The notes under the pieces were generated by a model. That model searched no databases. It was not told the DNA's origin and saw only the letters and a program-made list of their open reading frames with translations. From NCBI RefSeq assembly GCF_003171515.1, contig NC_089398.1, forward strand, positions 620,001 to 684,000: a stretch of DNA of 64,000 nucleotides, read 5' to 3'. The stretch's first letter is position 1, and each line of letters starts with the position of its first letter. Made by a program: the position numbers and the translations under genes. The DNA comes from Pyrenophora tritici-repentis. Its lineage: Eukaryota > Ascomycota > Dothideomycetes > Pleosporales > Pleosporaceae. Shown piece after piece: positions 52,204 through 62,747 of this stretch.

Positions 52204-52971
52204 GGTGGCGGTGGTCGTGTGGTTGTTGTTTGTGGGACAGAGGTGAGATTAAGGTCGCATGTACGTGTGTTGGGCAGATGGGGTCGCAATTGCGCGGATT
52301 CCGTGGATTGGCTTTCTGGACGCACGAAAATTGCTGGCTTCACTGCAGAAGCAGGTGGCGGAGGTGTATGAAATGTCTCGCCGTGTCTGGCATGCAGCGT
52401 CGTCTTCGTCTGCGCCGCAAAAGTCAACTGTTGGTGTAGCTGAGATCAGGCACAGCCGCGCAGCTGCCTCGTTCGGCGTCGTGTGCTTGCCAAGTGATGA
52501 CGTAACACGTGCTTACACTGCTGCGTGCCGCCCATTGCCAGAGAACCTTCCAAACAAAAGTCAAGGAAGCCCCTTTTGCAATTCAAGAAACATGATGGGT
52601 CTCAAGTGATAGGTATCTGCTTTCTCTGCGAAAAGCAACTTGGGCATGCTGGGTTTCAACATCATGTCTGCTTTTTGTCTCACCCGCTGCTCGTCCTCCA
52701 ACATGACGTACAGGGACTAGCGCACCTGTCAGACGGGAAATAAGGCAGGTGGGATGGATTTAGATCGGGCGGCGACTTCATGCAAGAGGTGCTAGATGAT
52801 GTTTGCCATGAGGGTTCCTAAGGTGTCAACCTCATGAATGTAGACGTCTAGTAATTGTCCTGTTCCTTCTTCTATCTGATAACACAATTGATCGACATCC
52901 CGTGGACCCAGGACCCCTCATTGATCTCATCGCACAAGGCTGAGCTGACTCAGTCCCGGCACTTACCGACA
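52204..52971. promoter_or_regulatory. Divergent region between the membrane-protein and lipid-kinase genes
   Basis: The region is 768 bases with no convincing gene. TGACGTAA at 52498-52505 matches the ATF/CREB-type bZIP site. Confidence 0.4.
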
Positions 52972-54219
52972 ATGACCTCCACAGACGAACAGGCCAAGAA
53001 GATGATCAGCACGATTCAGAGTATCGATGGAACTTCCGAAATAGTCGTCACCCTGCAAGAGAACAACGACGCTACAAAGCCACCGACTTTGCTCAACATA
53101 TCATCGCGCTCTCTTACGACGCCCGGCCAAGACCACACAGCCTCAGAGCGCGCAACACATGTCATCATCTCCCTGGGATCCGGTGGTCAATTGGCAGAGA
53201 AATTCTTCACGGGTGTTGTGCATCCGATACTACAATCCATCTACGGAGAACCCGGCATTCAATCAATAAAAGTGCATACAACCACCTCAGCCACCAGCAT
53301 TTTAGAACTCACAGACAACACCCTGTTCCCCGCGGCCAATAATGGCAAATCACTCCGCATCATCCTCCTATCAGGCGACGGCGGCATTGTTGACCTCGTA
53401 AATAGCCTATCAGCCCATACCCGCAGCGCCACATACATACGCCCTGAAGTCGTATTACTCCCGCTTGGAACGGCAAACGCCCTCTATCATTCCATAAACG
53501 TGGGGAAACAACATGTCTGGGGTCTGGACGCCCTCGCCTCTACCACTGCCAAGCCCCTTCCCCTCTTCACCGCCACCTTCTCCCCAGGCGCCCGTCTCCT
53601 AACCAACGAAGGCCAAGATGAAGAGCAGCTTCCACAAGATAGCGAGGGAAACGGTGTCCTCCATGGCGCCGTAGTAGCTAGTTGGGGCATGCACGCCTCT
53701 CTTGTTGCAGACAGCGATACAAAATTTTACCGCCAATACGGCGTCGAGCGTTTCAAAATGGCTGCAAAAGAAGCCTTATACCCCGCCGACGGCTCACCCC
53801 CACACCCGTACAAAGCCAAACTCTCCGTTTCCAAAGGAAAAGGCGTGTGGAGTGAATTCGCCGAAGATGAACACATGTACGTTCTCGCAACCCTTGTTTC
53901 GAATCTCGAACAACCGTTTTGTATTTCCCCGGAGAGTAAGCCGTTGGATGGGAGTTTGCATATAGTGCATTTTGGCCCGAGGAATGGGGACGAGGTTATG
54001 CGCATTATGGGGTTGGCGTATCAGGGGGGTAAACATGTGCAGGATGAAGAGGTCATGTATGAGAGTATCGATGGACTTCGGATTGAGTTTCAGGGCATGG
54101 AAGGTGAGGGGAGGTGGCGGAGGATATGTGTGGATGGCAAGATTGTGAGGGTTGATGGTGAGGGGTGGGTAGAGGTGAGGAAGGAGGATAAGATTGTGTT
54201 GGATGTTGTGGTTGTTTGA
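52972..54219 (+). CDS. Diacylglycerol/sphingosine-kinase-type lipid kinase, 415 aa
   Basis: The first ATG in frame is 52972 (MTSTDEQ). The DAGK catalytic motifs are in order: ILLSGDGGIVDLVN (the GGDGT loop, here SGDGG) near 138-151, VVLLPLGTANALYH (the substrate-side LGTxN loop) near 163-176, and VVASWGMHASLVADSD (GFG/AD region) near 233-248. A C-terminal beta domain follows with MRIMGLAYQGGKH and a final FQGMEGEGRWRRICVDG strand pair as in sphingosine kinases. It lacks C1 domains, so it is closer to sphingosine/ceramide kinase-like enzymes than to animal DAG kinases. Substrate cannot be assigned. It is single-exon. Confidence 0.82.
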   Translation: MTSTDEQAKKMISTIQSIDGTSEIVVTLQENNDATKPPTLLNISSRSLTTPGQDHTASERATHVIISLGSGGQLAEKFFTGVVHPILQSIYGEPGIQSIKVHTTTSATSILELTDNTLFPAANNGKSLRIILLSGDGGIVDLVNSLSAHTRSATYIRPEVVLLPLGTANALYHSINVGKQHVWGLDALASTTAKPLPLFTATFSPGARLLTNEGQDEEQLPQDSEGNGVLHGAVVASWGMHASLVADSDTKFYRQYGVERFKMAAKEALYPADGSPPHPYKAKLSVSKGKGVWSEFAEDEHMYVLATLVSNLEQPFCISPESKPLDGSLHIVHFGPRNGDEVMRIMGLAYQGGKHVQDEEVMYESIDGLRIEFQGMEGEGRWRRICVDGKIVRVDGEGWVEVRKEDKIVLDVVVV

Positions 54220-54394
54220 GAGGATCTGAATTTTTCATGTCATACACGATTTGGTCAATTATCAATGCACGAGTATGCAATATCAAGAAACTGCAATTAC
54301 GTTACTAAGCACTAAAGGGATATCTGTGTCTAGTCTGAAAAGAAAGTCGTAAAACCGTAATGTGTGTGCAAACTCCACACCATTTTAAACATCT

Positions 54395-55516
54395 CTACTG
54401 CCCATACATTGATGTTGGATACGGCGGTCGATGGACGTATTGCACCTGTTGTCCCGCGAAGTCTTGTGGATTATACGAGTACTTTGGCTGTCCGTTATGC
54501 TCCTCCTTCGTCTCCTGCATGGTCGGTAACTCGGACGCGAAGCCCTTGTTATCGGGTACTGGCGACCGCATACCATCTGATGGTGTCCAGGAACTCGGTC
54601 GCGAGGAAGCTGAGCTTTGTGATGTGGTTGACCAGCGCTCGTCATGGCCCTTTGGGGAATATTGCGAGGGTTCGGAGACGCTGGATTTGCGGTTGTCGTT
54701 GGGGTGGAGGTAGGAAGGTGATGGTTGGGGGTGGTAAAAGTCGCCTGGTAGTTCTGTGACGAAATTGTTTTCGCCTAGGAGCTGCTTCGGTGGTATAGGG
54801 GGCGCGTATTGCTGGCTAACATGGCTCTGTGACAATGACGGCGAGTGTGCGTGTCGTGGCGACATGGGCATTACATAAGGTTGTTGTGGTGATGAGTTTG
54901 GCGTTCTTCGCTCCGAGCGGTCTGCCGGGTTGACTGTCCTCAGCCGCCCATTCTCCATCATCGCTTGTATCGCGCCCTGGTCAAGCAGCTCAGCCTTCTT
55001 GACCAGTCGTTCCACCATAATCTTCGCTGCAGCCTTCATTTCCTTCTTTACAAAGCTGAGCATCGTCATGTTGCACTTGATCTCCACATCCTCCCTGATG
55101 TAGAGGCCTTCCGGTGGCGCATTGGAACCCAACTCCCTCGGCTCTGGTGGCTCTCCAGGCTGGTTGCCGCATATCTGCCACTTGTTGCGCAAGTCGACAT
55201 TCGCAGGCGCATAGGTGTGTGTCTGCAGACCGAACGGGAGGTCGTGAAAAACTCCTCGAAATTTGATGGCGCCGCTGCCAATCTTGCCAATGCCGGGGAT
55301 ATATTGTATACGCTGTGAAATCTCGTACCAAGTCGAGTAGAATTCGTCAGCTGGAGCGTCGCGTGGTGCTTTGATGGCCTCGTGGCCGGTGACGAGAGGG
55401 TTGAGCTCGATAATCTCGCCGTGGCTGTGAAGAAAGTCGATGGCGAGTTGTCGCGGTATAAAAGACGGAATGGGTGTAATATTGACGTACTGCGCCTTCT
55501 TGCGCATGATGTTCAT
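54395..55516 (-). CDS. DUF7053 domain protein, 373 aa
   Basis: The start is ATG 55516 (MNIMRKKAQ) or 55507; the open frame goes further up but without conserved character. Residues about 5-190 match the fungal DUF7053 domain (IPRQLAIDFLHSHGEIIELN, DEFYSTWYEI, RIQYIPGIGKIGSG, LPFGLQTHTYAP, DVEIKCNMTMLSFVKKEMKA), which has a START-like look. The rest is a disordered Ser/Pro/Gln tail (SPRHAHSPSLSQS, PPIPPKQ) ending PPYPTSMYGQ. The molecular role of the family is unknown. Confidence 0.85.
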   Translation of the reverse strand: MNIMRKKAQYVNITPIPSFIPRQLAIDFLHSHGEIIELNPLVTGHEAIKAPRDAPADEFYSTWYEISQRIQYIPGIGKIGSGAIKFRGVFHDLPFGLQTHTYAPANVDLRNKWQICGNQPGEPPEPRELGSNAPPEGLYIREDVEIKCNMTMLSFVKKEMKAAAKIMVERLVKKAELLDQGAIQAMMENGRLRTVNPADRSERRTPNSSPQQPYVMPMSPRHAHSPSLSQSHVSQQYAPPIPPKQLLGENNFVTELPGDFYHPQPSPSYLHPNDNRKSSVSEPSQYSPKGHDERWSTTSQSSASSRPSSWTPSDGMRSPVPDNKGFASELPTMQETKEEHNGQPKYSYNPQDFAGQQVQYVHRPPYPTSMYGQ

Positions 55517-57158
55517 GGTCGACAAAGTCGGCAGTAAGAGAGTGTCGAGGTAAAGGTTCTTTTCGAATCCAACTGCGAGTTTGAGAGAGTGGTAGGCCAA
55601 ACGCCCGGCAGGCGAGCCGGTACAGTGGGAGTAATAAGCTTCTTGCTGACGGTACGGTATCCCTGCTTGTGTAGTCGGCATGCGCTTGTATCTGCTAGCC
55701 GGTGGTAATCTCACACAGCCCTAGATCGACGCCGCGAAACGCGTCATGCACGTGGTCTGTGGTGGGTTATGTGATGTCAAAAAATGCCAGATCCGCGTGC
55801 TTTCTTCCTCATCTTGTAGGATTGATGCCCATCTCCCCGGCATACGGGCTTTGCTTGCATGAAACGCTGTGCGCCCAGCCCGCTGCCGTCATGAGTCTTG
55901 CTGGAGATTCATGGCGCCCGCTGTGGAGCACAGCTATTTTAGACCGTATGCGGCTGGCATTGTCAGCTTGCTGACTCTAGCAACTCCCGACTTCTGCATA
56001 TATGTACACAAATGGCACCATTTGACACCCGCGCCGTCCCGTAACATCCAGAAGATGTCGCTGAAGACGTGGTTGATGATGACCTATCTTCCCCTTAGTG
56101 CAAAGCTTGCCTTCGGATGTCCACCTTCCGGAGAGGCGCTGCTGTCGCCAAGTGCCACCAGTCGGAGCAACGCCAGGGGCTGAGCTTCATTCACATGATC
56201 GCTGTCGCACTACCCAACTCGACGACATGTTCATGGCCGACAGCTCCTTGAGTGTCACGATGAATCATATGGAGATCTCCCACAGTAGCATGAATGTTTC
56301 GCAGCCTGGCCTGAGGCAGTCGTTTCCAGTCGACAACCTCAGGCTCCTGCCATCATGCGACTAAGCCAAGTATACCAAAAGCAAAAAAGAGACCCGTCTT
56401 TTTTTAGAATGCTGGTTTGCATTGATCAACAGCTCGAAACGTGCAGTACCTCGGGTGATTGATCCGAGGTGCGGCTCGGTGGCATTTGTGAGAAAGTAGG
56501 AGCGACAAAAACTCCAAGACCGCCATTGGTTAGTTACACGCGTGTCAAGGGCTGCTAGGCAATGCGACAACTACAACGTAAACCACTAGTTGGGTCCGTT
56601 TGACTGACACTGACAATTGTATGAAACGTCCAAGCGATGCCAACGAAACCATGGCGAAGATACCTGAGGAGGCAGAGAAGAGATGCATATTGAAAACCTT
56701 CGCGTGGTCCTTTATTGCTCAGTGCTGCCTTAATTTCATCGCATGACGTTTCATTCATTCAGGGCAGGAACCACAGCGGCCCCAGACACGGTAACACCCT
56801 GTGCATGTTCACTCCAGACTGGAAAAAGTTTCAATGCGTCGTCTTTGTGAAAACATTCCATTGCCGAGTTCATCGCTAGAATGACAGCACCCGCGAACGA
56901 CAGCGGGTTGCGAGCTAGGACGAAGCTGGTGCGGCAGCATCTGGGCTTTGGATGGCGCATACGGGGTCATGAAACGCAAAGACAGCAATAACGCTCAGTA
57001 CCGAACGGCTGATGATGCACCGACGTATCATGAAATCATTTACCAAGATGGCGACTAAACGGAGGACTTGGAGCGATTAAGAATAATTCAGATCGAATGA
57101 TATAATCTCCAAATCTGAACTTCTCTAGGATGCAGCAAGAGCAAGCAAAGAACCCGAA
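55517..57158. other. Intergenic, no gene seen
   Basis: Short open frames on both strands lack motifs. The region includes the promoter of the DUF7053 gene. Confidence 0.4.
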
Positions 57159-57464
57159 ACTGCCTCATCGGAGTATACACCGATAAACCACTCAACGCCT
57201 GTGGAACTACAAGTTAAGTATCAACCGGAGCAACTAGATTTTGACCCAAGAGAAATCGTCAAAGTCATGCTCGCGCATTATCTCTAGAAAGCATATATCG
57301 ATATCAACAATATCGTTGTCCCAGGACCAGCGTCCACTGAGAAACGATCTAGAACGCGAATCTTCAACTCACTAGGCCGTCATACTGTTATATGCATATT
57401 GGACTGTGAACGTGTGCGCTATATCATCCAGGATATCGATGAATTTCGAAAAAGCTATAGATAG
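57159..57464 (+). pseudogene. Coding remnant with one in-frame TAG
   Basis: A single frame reads YTPINHSTPVELQVKYQPEQ, then TAG at 57285-57287, then AYIDINNIVVPGPASTEKRS and GRHTVICILDCERVRYIIQD before a stop at 57464. It has coding character but no start and an internal stop that could come from CAG or TGG. The family is not recognised. Confidence 0.4.
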
Positions 57465-58410
57465 GTTCTGACTCAACGACCTGTGCTTCACTCGTCATCA
57501 ATAGGATCCTGTGTTTTGGGGGGATTCCAGACTGTACTTTGAGGGGACAAGCTGATATAGCAGGTGGTTGATAAGGTGGCTGGAAGCTTGGCGGGTCATA
57601 TAGAGTTTCTGGTGCTTTGGGCTTTGGGGTGTTAGTTGATGCTGGAGTGAGTCATCGTGCGCATCTAATTGTCTTGTGATGATAGACCTAGTGTGTATAA
57701 GCCCTACAGGGACTATGAACCCTCGAGTCTCTACTAAGGGTATACACCTCATTCTCAGAAGTATAAACATATTGACCCACCCATTCCTTCTTCACGCAGT
57801 CTCAGGAAACTACACTGCGGTGAAAGACCCGCTTTAGTCATACCCTAAGACCTATCTTCTCACAAAACCATGTACACAGCAAACCAACCCTAGCAGCCAA
57901 AAGGTTGATAGTTCGTCCAGAATTCGCAACTGGATGCAATATGGAAAGGACTCGCGGCAACTTCAAACAGAATAGAAAGGATTCACTGCCATAGTATCTA
58001 GCTACTCTCACTTGTTAGTGATGGGTTTGTAGAGATTTCCCTCGCTGTTCAGGTAACCTTGCTAGTGGAAAGCAGATGAATAGCATGTAATATGCAAACG
58101 AATGCAACGACGACAAGAGAACGAGAGAAGAACATGACAAATGCATTAACAACATCTTTATTGTACTATGTAATAAACCCCAGCCAAGGCGGTGGTGGCA
58201 TAGAGAATAATCCTCTGGTATCTCCATCTTTAAAAACGCCCATGAAATATGCTTTCAAACCCCCATCGCTTTTTTCGAGTAATCACAGCGACATCCCTTC
58301 TTTCTTCTAAATACGCTCGCCATGCATATCAGCCAAATGCGACCAACGCAAACAATGCTGTAATCAACCACCCCAAACAAAGGAAATTCGTCTCACTCCC
58401 CTACCTCCAT
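57465..58410. other. Intergenic, no gene seen
   Basis: Nothing convincing on either strand; the right end is the 3' untranslated region of the CSC1-like gene. Confidence 0.4.
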
Positions 58411-61390
58411 CTACCTTCTGAAATAATCCTGCTCCCCATCCCTACTAGGACTATACGGTGTATACTGCAACTGCGGCGCGCCGCCCATAGGCGCAGCCCC
58501 ACTGACCAATCTCCTCTGATCCGACACCTCGTACGGACTCTCGTTTGTGTGTGTTCGACCGAGACTGGGTGCGGGACTGGGGCTGTACTCGCGGAGTTGC
58601 GAGGGGGTTTGGTGGTAACCCTGTGGGTATAGGACACCTGTGTTTTCTTCCGCACCACTAGTCATCGTTGTTCTTTCTGAATCGCGGCTTGTGCTGCGTC
58701 CACGGTCACCGGCGGCACCCCATTGTGAGCTAGGGGTGTCGGGGCAGTAGATGCTACTCCTAGCACCGTAGATGGAACCCTCGCCGCCGTGTTCGTCGCT
58801 GAATTCTGGGCGGTTTTTGAAGTTTTCAAAGTCCATGTTGGATTCGGATACGAATTCAAAGGGCCCGGAGGGGGATGCGGCGGTTTTACCAGGGTTCTCT
58901 TTGGACATGCGTTTCATGGTGTAGACGTCGCTGAAGGCGGCAGTGTCGCCAATGTCGCCGTCGAGGCGGCCGCGGTAGATTTCGGCGAGGAGATGCTTGG
59001 ATTTCTCGTGTACCATGGGGACGGTGAGTTTTTGGTAGAGGGCCGGGTGGCCGAAGCGGACGGCAACGCGGTCTCGTCGGCGGGATTCCTTGTCGATGGG
59101 TGTGGGTGCTTCGGTGCCCTTGGATCGGTCGCCTTGAGTGTAGTACTTTAGGGAGCTGTCAAATTTATTCTTGCAGTAGAACTTGAATGCGAGTAGTCCG
59201 AGAGGCAGTGGAGCCATGGCGGCGAGCATAGTCCACTTGTCTGCGTATCCTCGGGCGACTACGAGTAGGGCGATGATGCAGTTGGATAGGAAAGTGCCGA
59301 CGAGCATGCGGTTGAAGAGAACGCGCCAAAAGGCACCACCGGACTCGTTCTTGGTGCAGAAGACGTACCTGAGAACTGTTAGTAAGGAAAACTCAACCCC
59401 CTTGCTATACTTACATGAGCAGGTACTTCTTCATCCAGCTGTCTAGACTAAAGTAAATCGCTACAATTACCAGCGTAATAGGCTGTAGTGGCGCAAAGCA
59501 AAGCGCGACAGTAGAGTAAAATAAAAAGTAGTTGTAGTAACTTGCGTAATCGAATGGTGGTGGCGCAGTACGAGCGATTAATTCCCTAGGCGTAGGGTTC
59601 AAGAACTTGCGAGAGAAACTGCCCCAAGCAAGATTAACGGCCTGAGCAAGGTCGATGGCGGCACCCAAATTACGTTGTACGAGCCAGGTGACCCAGAAAG
59701 GCGAGACTTCGCAGAGTGTCCGCATGGTAGTGTCGAAGAATGTGATATCTTTGAGAATCGTCAAGAAAGGTACGTGTTGTTCGGCTGCGAGTTTGACAAT
59801 CATGACGACCATGCCAAACACGGCACTGAAGAGCGAGAAGACGAACAAGTTGTTGAAGACAAAAAAAGCGTACAACTGCGCAGTTACATGGCGTTCTCGC
59901 GAGGTCTTGGTCTGGTCGCCGGCTTTCATGGACAAACGGCGGAAGATGATGGGAAGGAAGTAGTAGAACAGCGAAGTAAGAGCCGGTGCTGCAAGACCTT
60001 GTACTACGGCCCAGAAGTCGGGGTGTCTGCCCAATTCGACCTGGAAGTAGGGCCACATAAAGCCGAGGTTGGAAAGTTTGGACAGAAAGACGGCAATGAG
60101 GGCGTTGGGAATAAAGTATAGAAGCGTGAGCAGAGTAATCCAGAAGTTGTTGACCATCCTCCTCCAGCGCCTCCTCTTGGGGTCAAGGGTAAGATTCTTC
60201 CAGATAATGTCCTTTGGCTTGGGTGCGAGTCGGACGGTGGTGCCTTTGACGTGCTTGTTGCGAGCTGCATATGCAACCATGTGCGCCGATTCAATCGACT
60301 CGTAACTGGCGAATCCGTAGCATAGAGCATCGCGCTTGTCGATAGTCTCGCGGATCTCTTTGATCTTGGTCTCCAAACGCTGGATGCGGGCTGTCAAGTA
60401 ATCGATGGCATCCACCTTTTGCGTCCGATCTGTATACTCCGGGTCCTTCTTGGATGGTGTGCACAGAGGTCGCTCCGCCGGTAGTTTATTAGGGTTCTTC
60501 AGGTACTTTGCAAGGACCTGCTCCAGCGCAATAACCGCCTCTTCGTGTTCCTCGATGAGATCAGGGATATCCTTGACGTTTCTTCCGATAGACGCACGCG
60601 GTACTTCGGGCGTGGTCTTCAAGCTGTCGGTGATTTCCACAATGCCCTGGTCGCTACGATTGCTGCGTCCGACATCGGTAATCATCAGCGTCCTGGCATG
60701 GAGACTGTTCTGGTACTCGGGGCTATCGAGGTACTGTCGTCTCAGCCGGTGTACAGCCCGATATGTCCACCACAAAAAGGCACAAACAATTACATCTATA
60801 ATGTATGCCAAGATGACGAATGCCCAGAAGACGCGACCAAACAAATCTCTGGGAGTCATCAAAAAGATGATGTTGCCACGGAGATTTGTGTCAAACTTCT
60901 TTTGGAACTCGACTGAGTTGGCAATGTTGACGGGGATAATGATGCCACATCCAACAACTGCCAGGACTATAAACATGTTCCTGCACATGCGTGCAAAGCG
61001 CAGGAATATAGTGGCGTCCAGGCCAATCTTCTCCACATACTCGGGCTCGTTTGTCTTGAAGACGGGCCGGTACCAGGCGAAGAGGCTCTTATCTAGGGGC
61101 GGCGGTCGGTGCTTTTCATCAGAGTGGCGCAAACGTGGGGCGTATACGATGGTATTGAATGGACGTAGGAGGATGAAACCGATAAAGATGGCAGCAGTCA
61201 TGCCAAACGAGGTGCCTACAGCGATGAGGACCGAGTCTTGTGAAACCTAAAGCTGTCAGTCGATATATGGTGTGAGCTGTGAATTTGGGTGACGTACCCT
61301 TGCTCCCAGGGGATTGTTCAGCATCAACTGCTCAAACTTTTGCTCTATGCTCAGGTCCCGCCGGAGCAACATGTCTGCATGTGAAGCCAT
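58411..61390 (-). CDS. CSC1/OSCA-like calcium-permeable stress-gated channel (DUF221/RSN1 family), three exons
   Basis: Exons are 61390-61298, 61246-59415 and 59368-58411 with introns of 51 and 46 bp; the product is 960 aa. OSCA/TMEM63/CSC1 proteins are mechanosensitive or osmosensitive cation channels of the plasma membrane. The N-terminal membrane segments (GMTAAIFIGFILLRPFN) precede a large cytosolic loop with the RRM-like part (LCYGFASYESIESAHMVAYA). The conserved 7-TM core follows (DIIWKNL, LIAVFLSKLSNLGFMWPYFQ, LGRHPDFWAVVQGLAAPALT, LPIIFRRLSM, YAFFVFNNLFVFSLFSAVFG, APLQPITLVIVAIYFSLDSWM). The second splice restores LLMYVFCTKNESGG. The C-terminal 250 residues are a cytosolic Ser/Pro tail, as in fungal RSN1-like proteins. 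Confidence 0.93.
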
Positions 61391-62501
61391 AGCGAGTGTG
61401 TATGCAGTGCAGCGAACGGGTGTAACGAGAGAAGAAGTAGGGAAGAGGTGGGAAATCCGCACCACGTGTTAAAAGAAGGATGTGCGAGCGAATAAATGCT
61501 CAGCGCATGTCTATTGCAGATGATCTACTGTGGTCCACTTGACGGCTTCGTATTGCGCGCGGGGTGTAACAAGGGGGTGCGCAGTAAGCAGACTACACGA
61601 CAAAGAGAGGGCGGTAAAGAAAAAGGCTTGAACACAAAGGGAGTGTACAAAAGGGAAACGCTAAGGTGCAAAGAGATACCGACAAGCTTGCGTCGCGTCG
61701 AGATGCAAACGCCTATTAGGGACAAAAACGGACCAGGATCCCAGTCGCGAGATGACGCTGCGTCGCCAGCCAGGCACGCCCGCCGATTCGCTGAATGGCG
61801 ACATCGTGCGCCGTTTAAACGCCGGCGGCAAGGGTACGCGGCAACGTGCATTTTTATTTTTGGCTTCGAGGACAGGCCTGGACGCTTGAGCAACACACTT
61901 GGGGAGCTCTTAGGGGGGGGCGATCGCCCGTAGCAGCACTGCTAGCTTTTGCGGAGAGAAAAATCATTGCCGCAGCCGTGCCGGTAAATGCTGCTGCTAT
62001 TGTTGCACCGCCACTCTCTGCAAACCCCTCGCTACTTAGCCAAGTACAGTACACGCCTGTCTTATCGCAAACTTGAGGCGCATGAATCCAGCGCCATGGT
62101 GGCTGTTGAGATAGGGCTACTGTTTCAAGATGACCCGTTGCCGTCCACAAGATTCGGCCACGTTCATGCTTGAGGGTTCGTACGTCGCCCTACTTTGATT
62201 GGATACGGTGGTGCCGATACCCTGGTATGCATCAACGTGAGGAGATCAAGTGGGACCTGCAACCGCGACTTCGCCCACGTAGGAAAAACAGCGATAGCAA
62301 ATCTATCCATTTCATCTCCGGGCACTGGCGATGATGGTTGTGCAAACTTGGACTCGTCATTTGTGCATATTGCATTGTGTTTTGTTGAGTTAAAAACCAA
62401 GGTCGAGATTCAATTGAGCCGGGGCTTCATCCGACACGTGACTATGTGATGATGCATGGTATTGTGCATTCTAAGACTGACGCAACCCTTTTATCTATCT
62501 T
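61391..62501. other. Intergenic, no gene seen
   Basis: This region contains the promoter of the CSC1-like gene. Frames around 61496-61933 have a basic, low-information composition and I do not support them. Confidence 0.4.
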
Positions 62502-62726
62502 CTACGAGGCATACTGAGTCGCTGTCCCTAATATGATCCCTTGACTCATGTGTACTGGCGGTGATTCAGACGCCGTAGACCAACCACATTTTACACTATT
62601 CGTAGAACCCGTACTCCCCACAGAACTTGTCCTGTCCGAACTATCTGTGTGGCCTGTATCATCACTAAGCGTCAAAACATCCCAATCATCAAATACTTCT
62701 TCAGCCCTCACATCCACCCAAATATA
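62502..62726 (-). other. Possible alternative 3' exon of the phosphoacetylglucosamine mutase gene
   Basis: An open frame downstream of the PGM3-like stop reads YIWVDVRAEEVFDDWDVLTL, then DDTGHTDSSDRTSS, and ends at 62502. A 57-bp intron (donor GTACAT after 62784, acceptor GGACAG before 62726) would join it in phase to the upstream coding frame in place of the last 12 codons. It is coding-like but unproven. Confidence 0.35.
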
Positions 62727-62747
62727 CTGTCCAGTGGGTAAGCGGTC

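Noticed and set aside
60405..61250. 281-codon plus-strand frame
   Set aside because: Antisense to the CSC1-like channel, whose family motifs are unambiguous.
61496..61933. 145-codon plus-strand frame
   Set aside because: Basic, repetitive composition without motifs in the CSC1-like promoter region.
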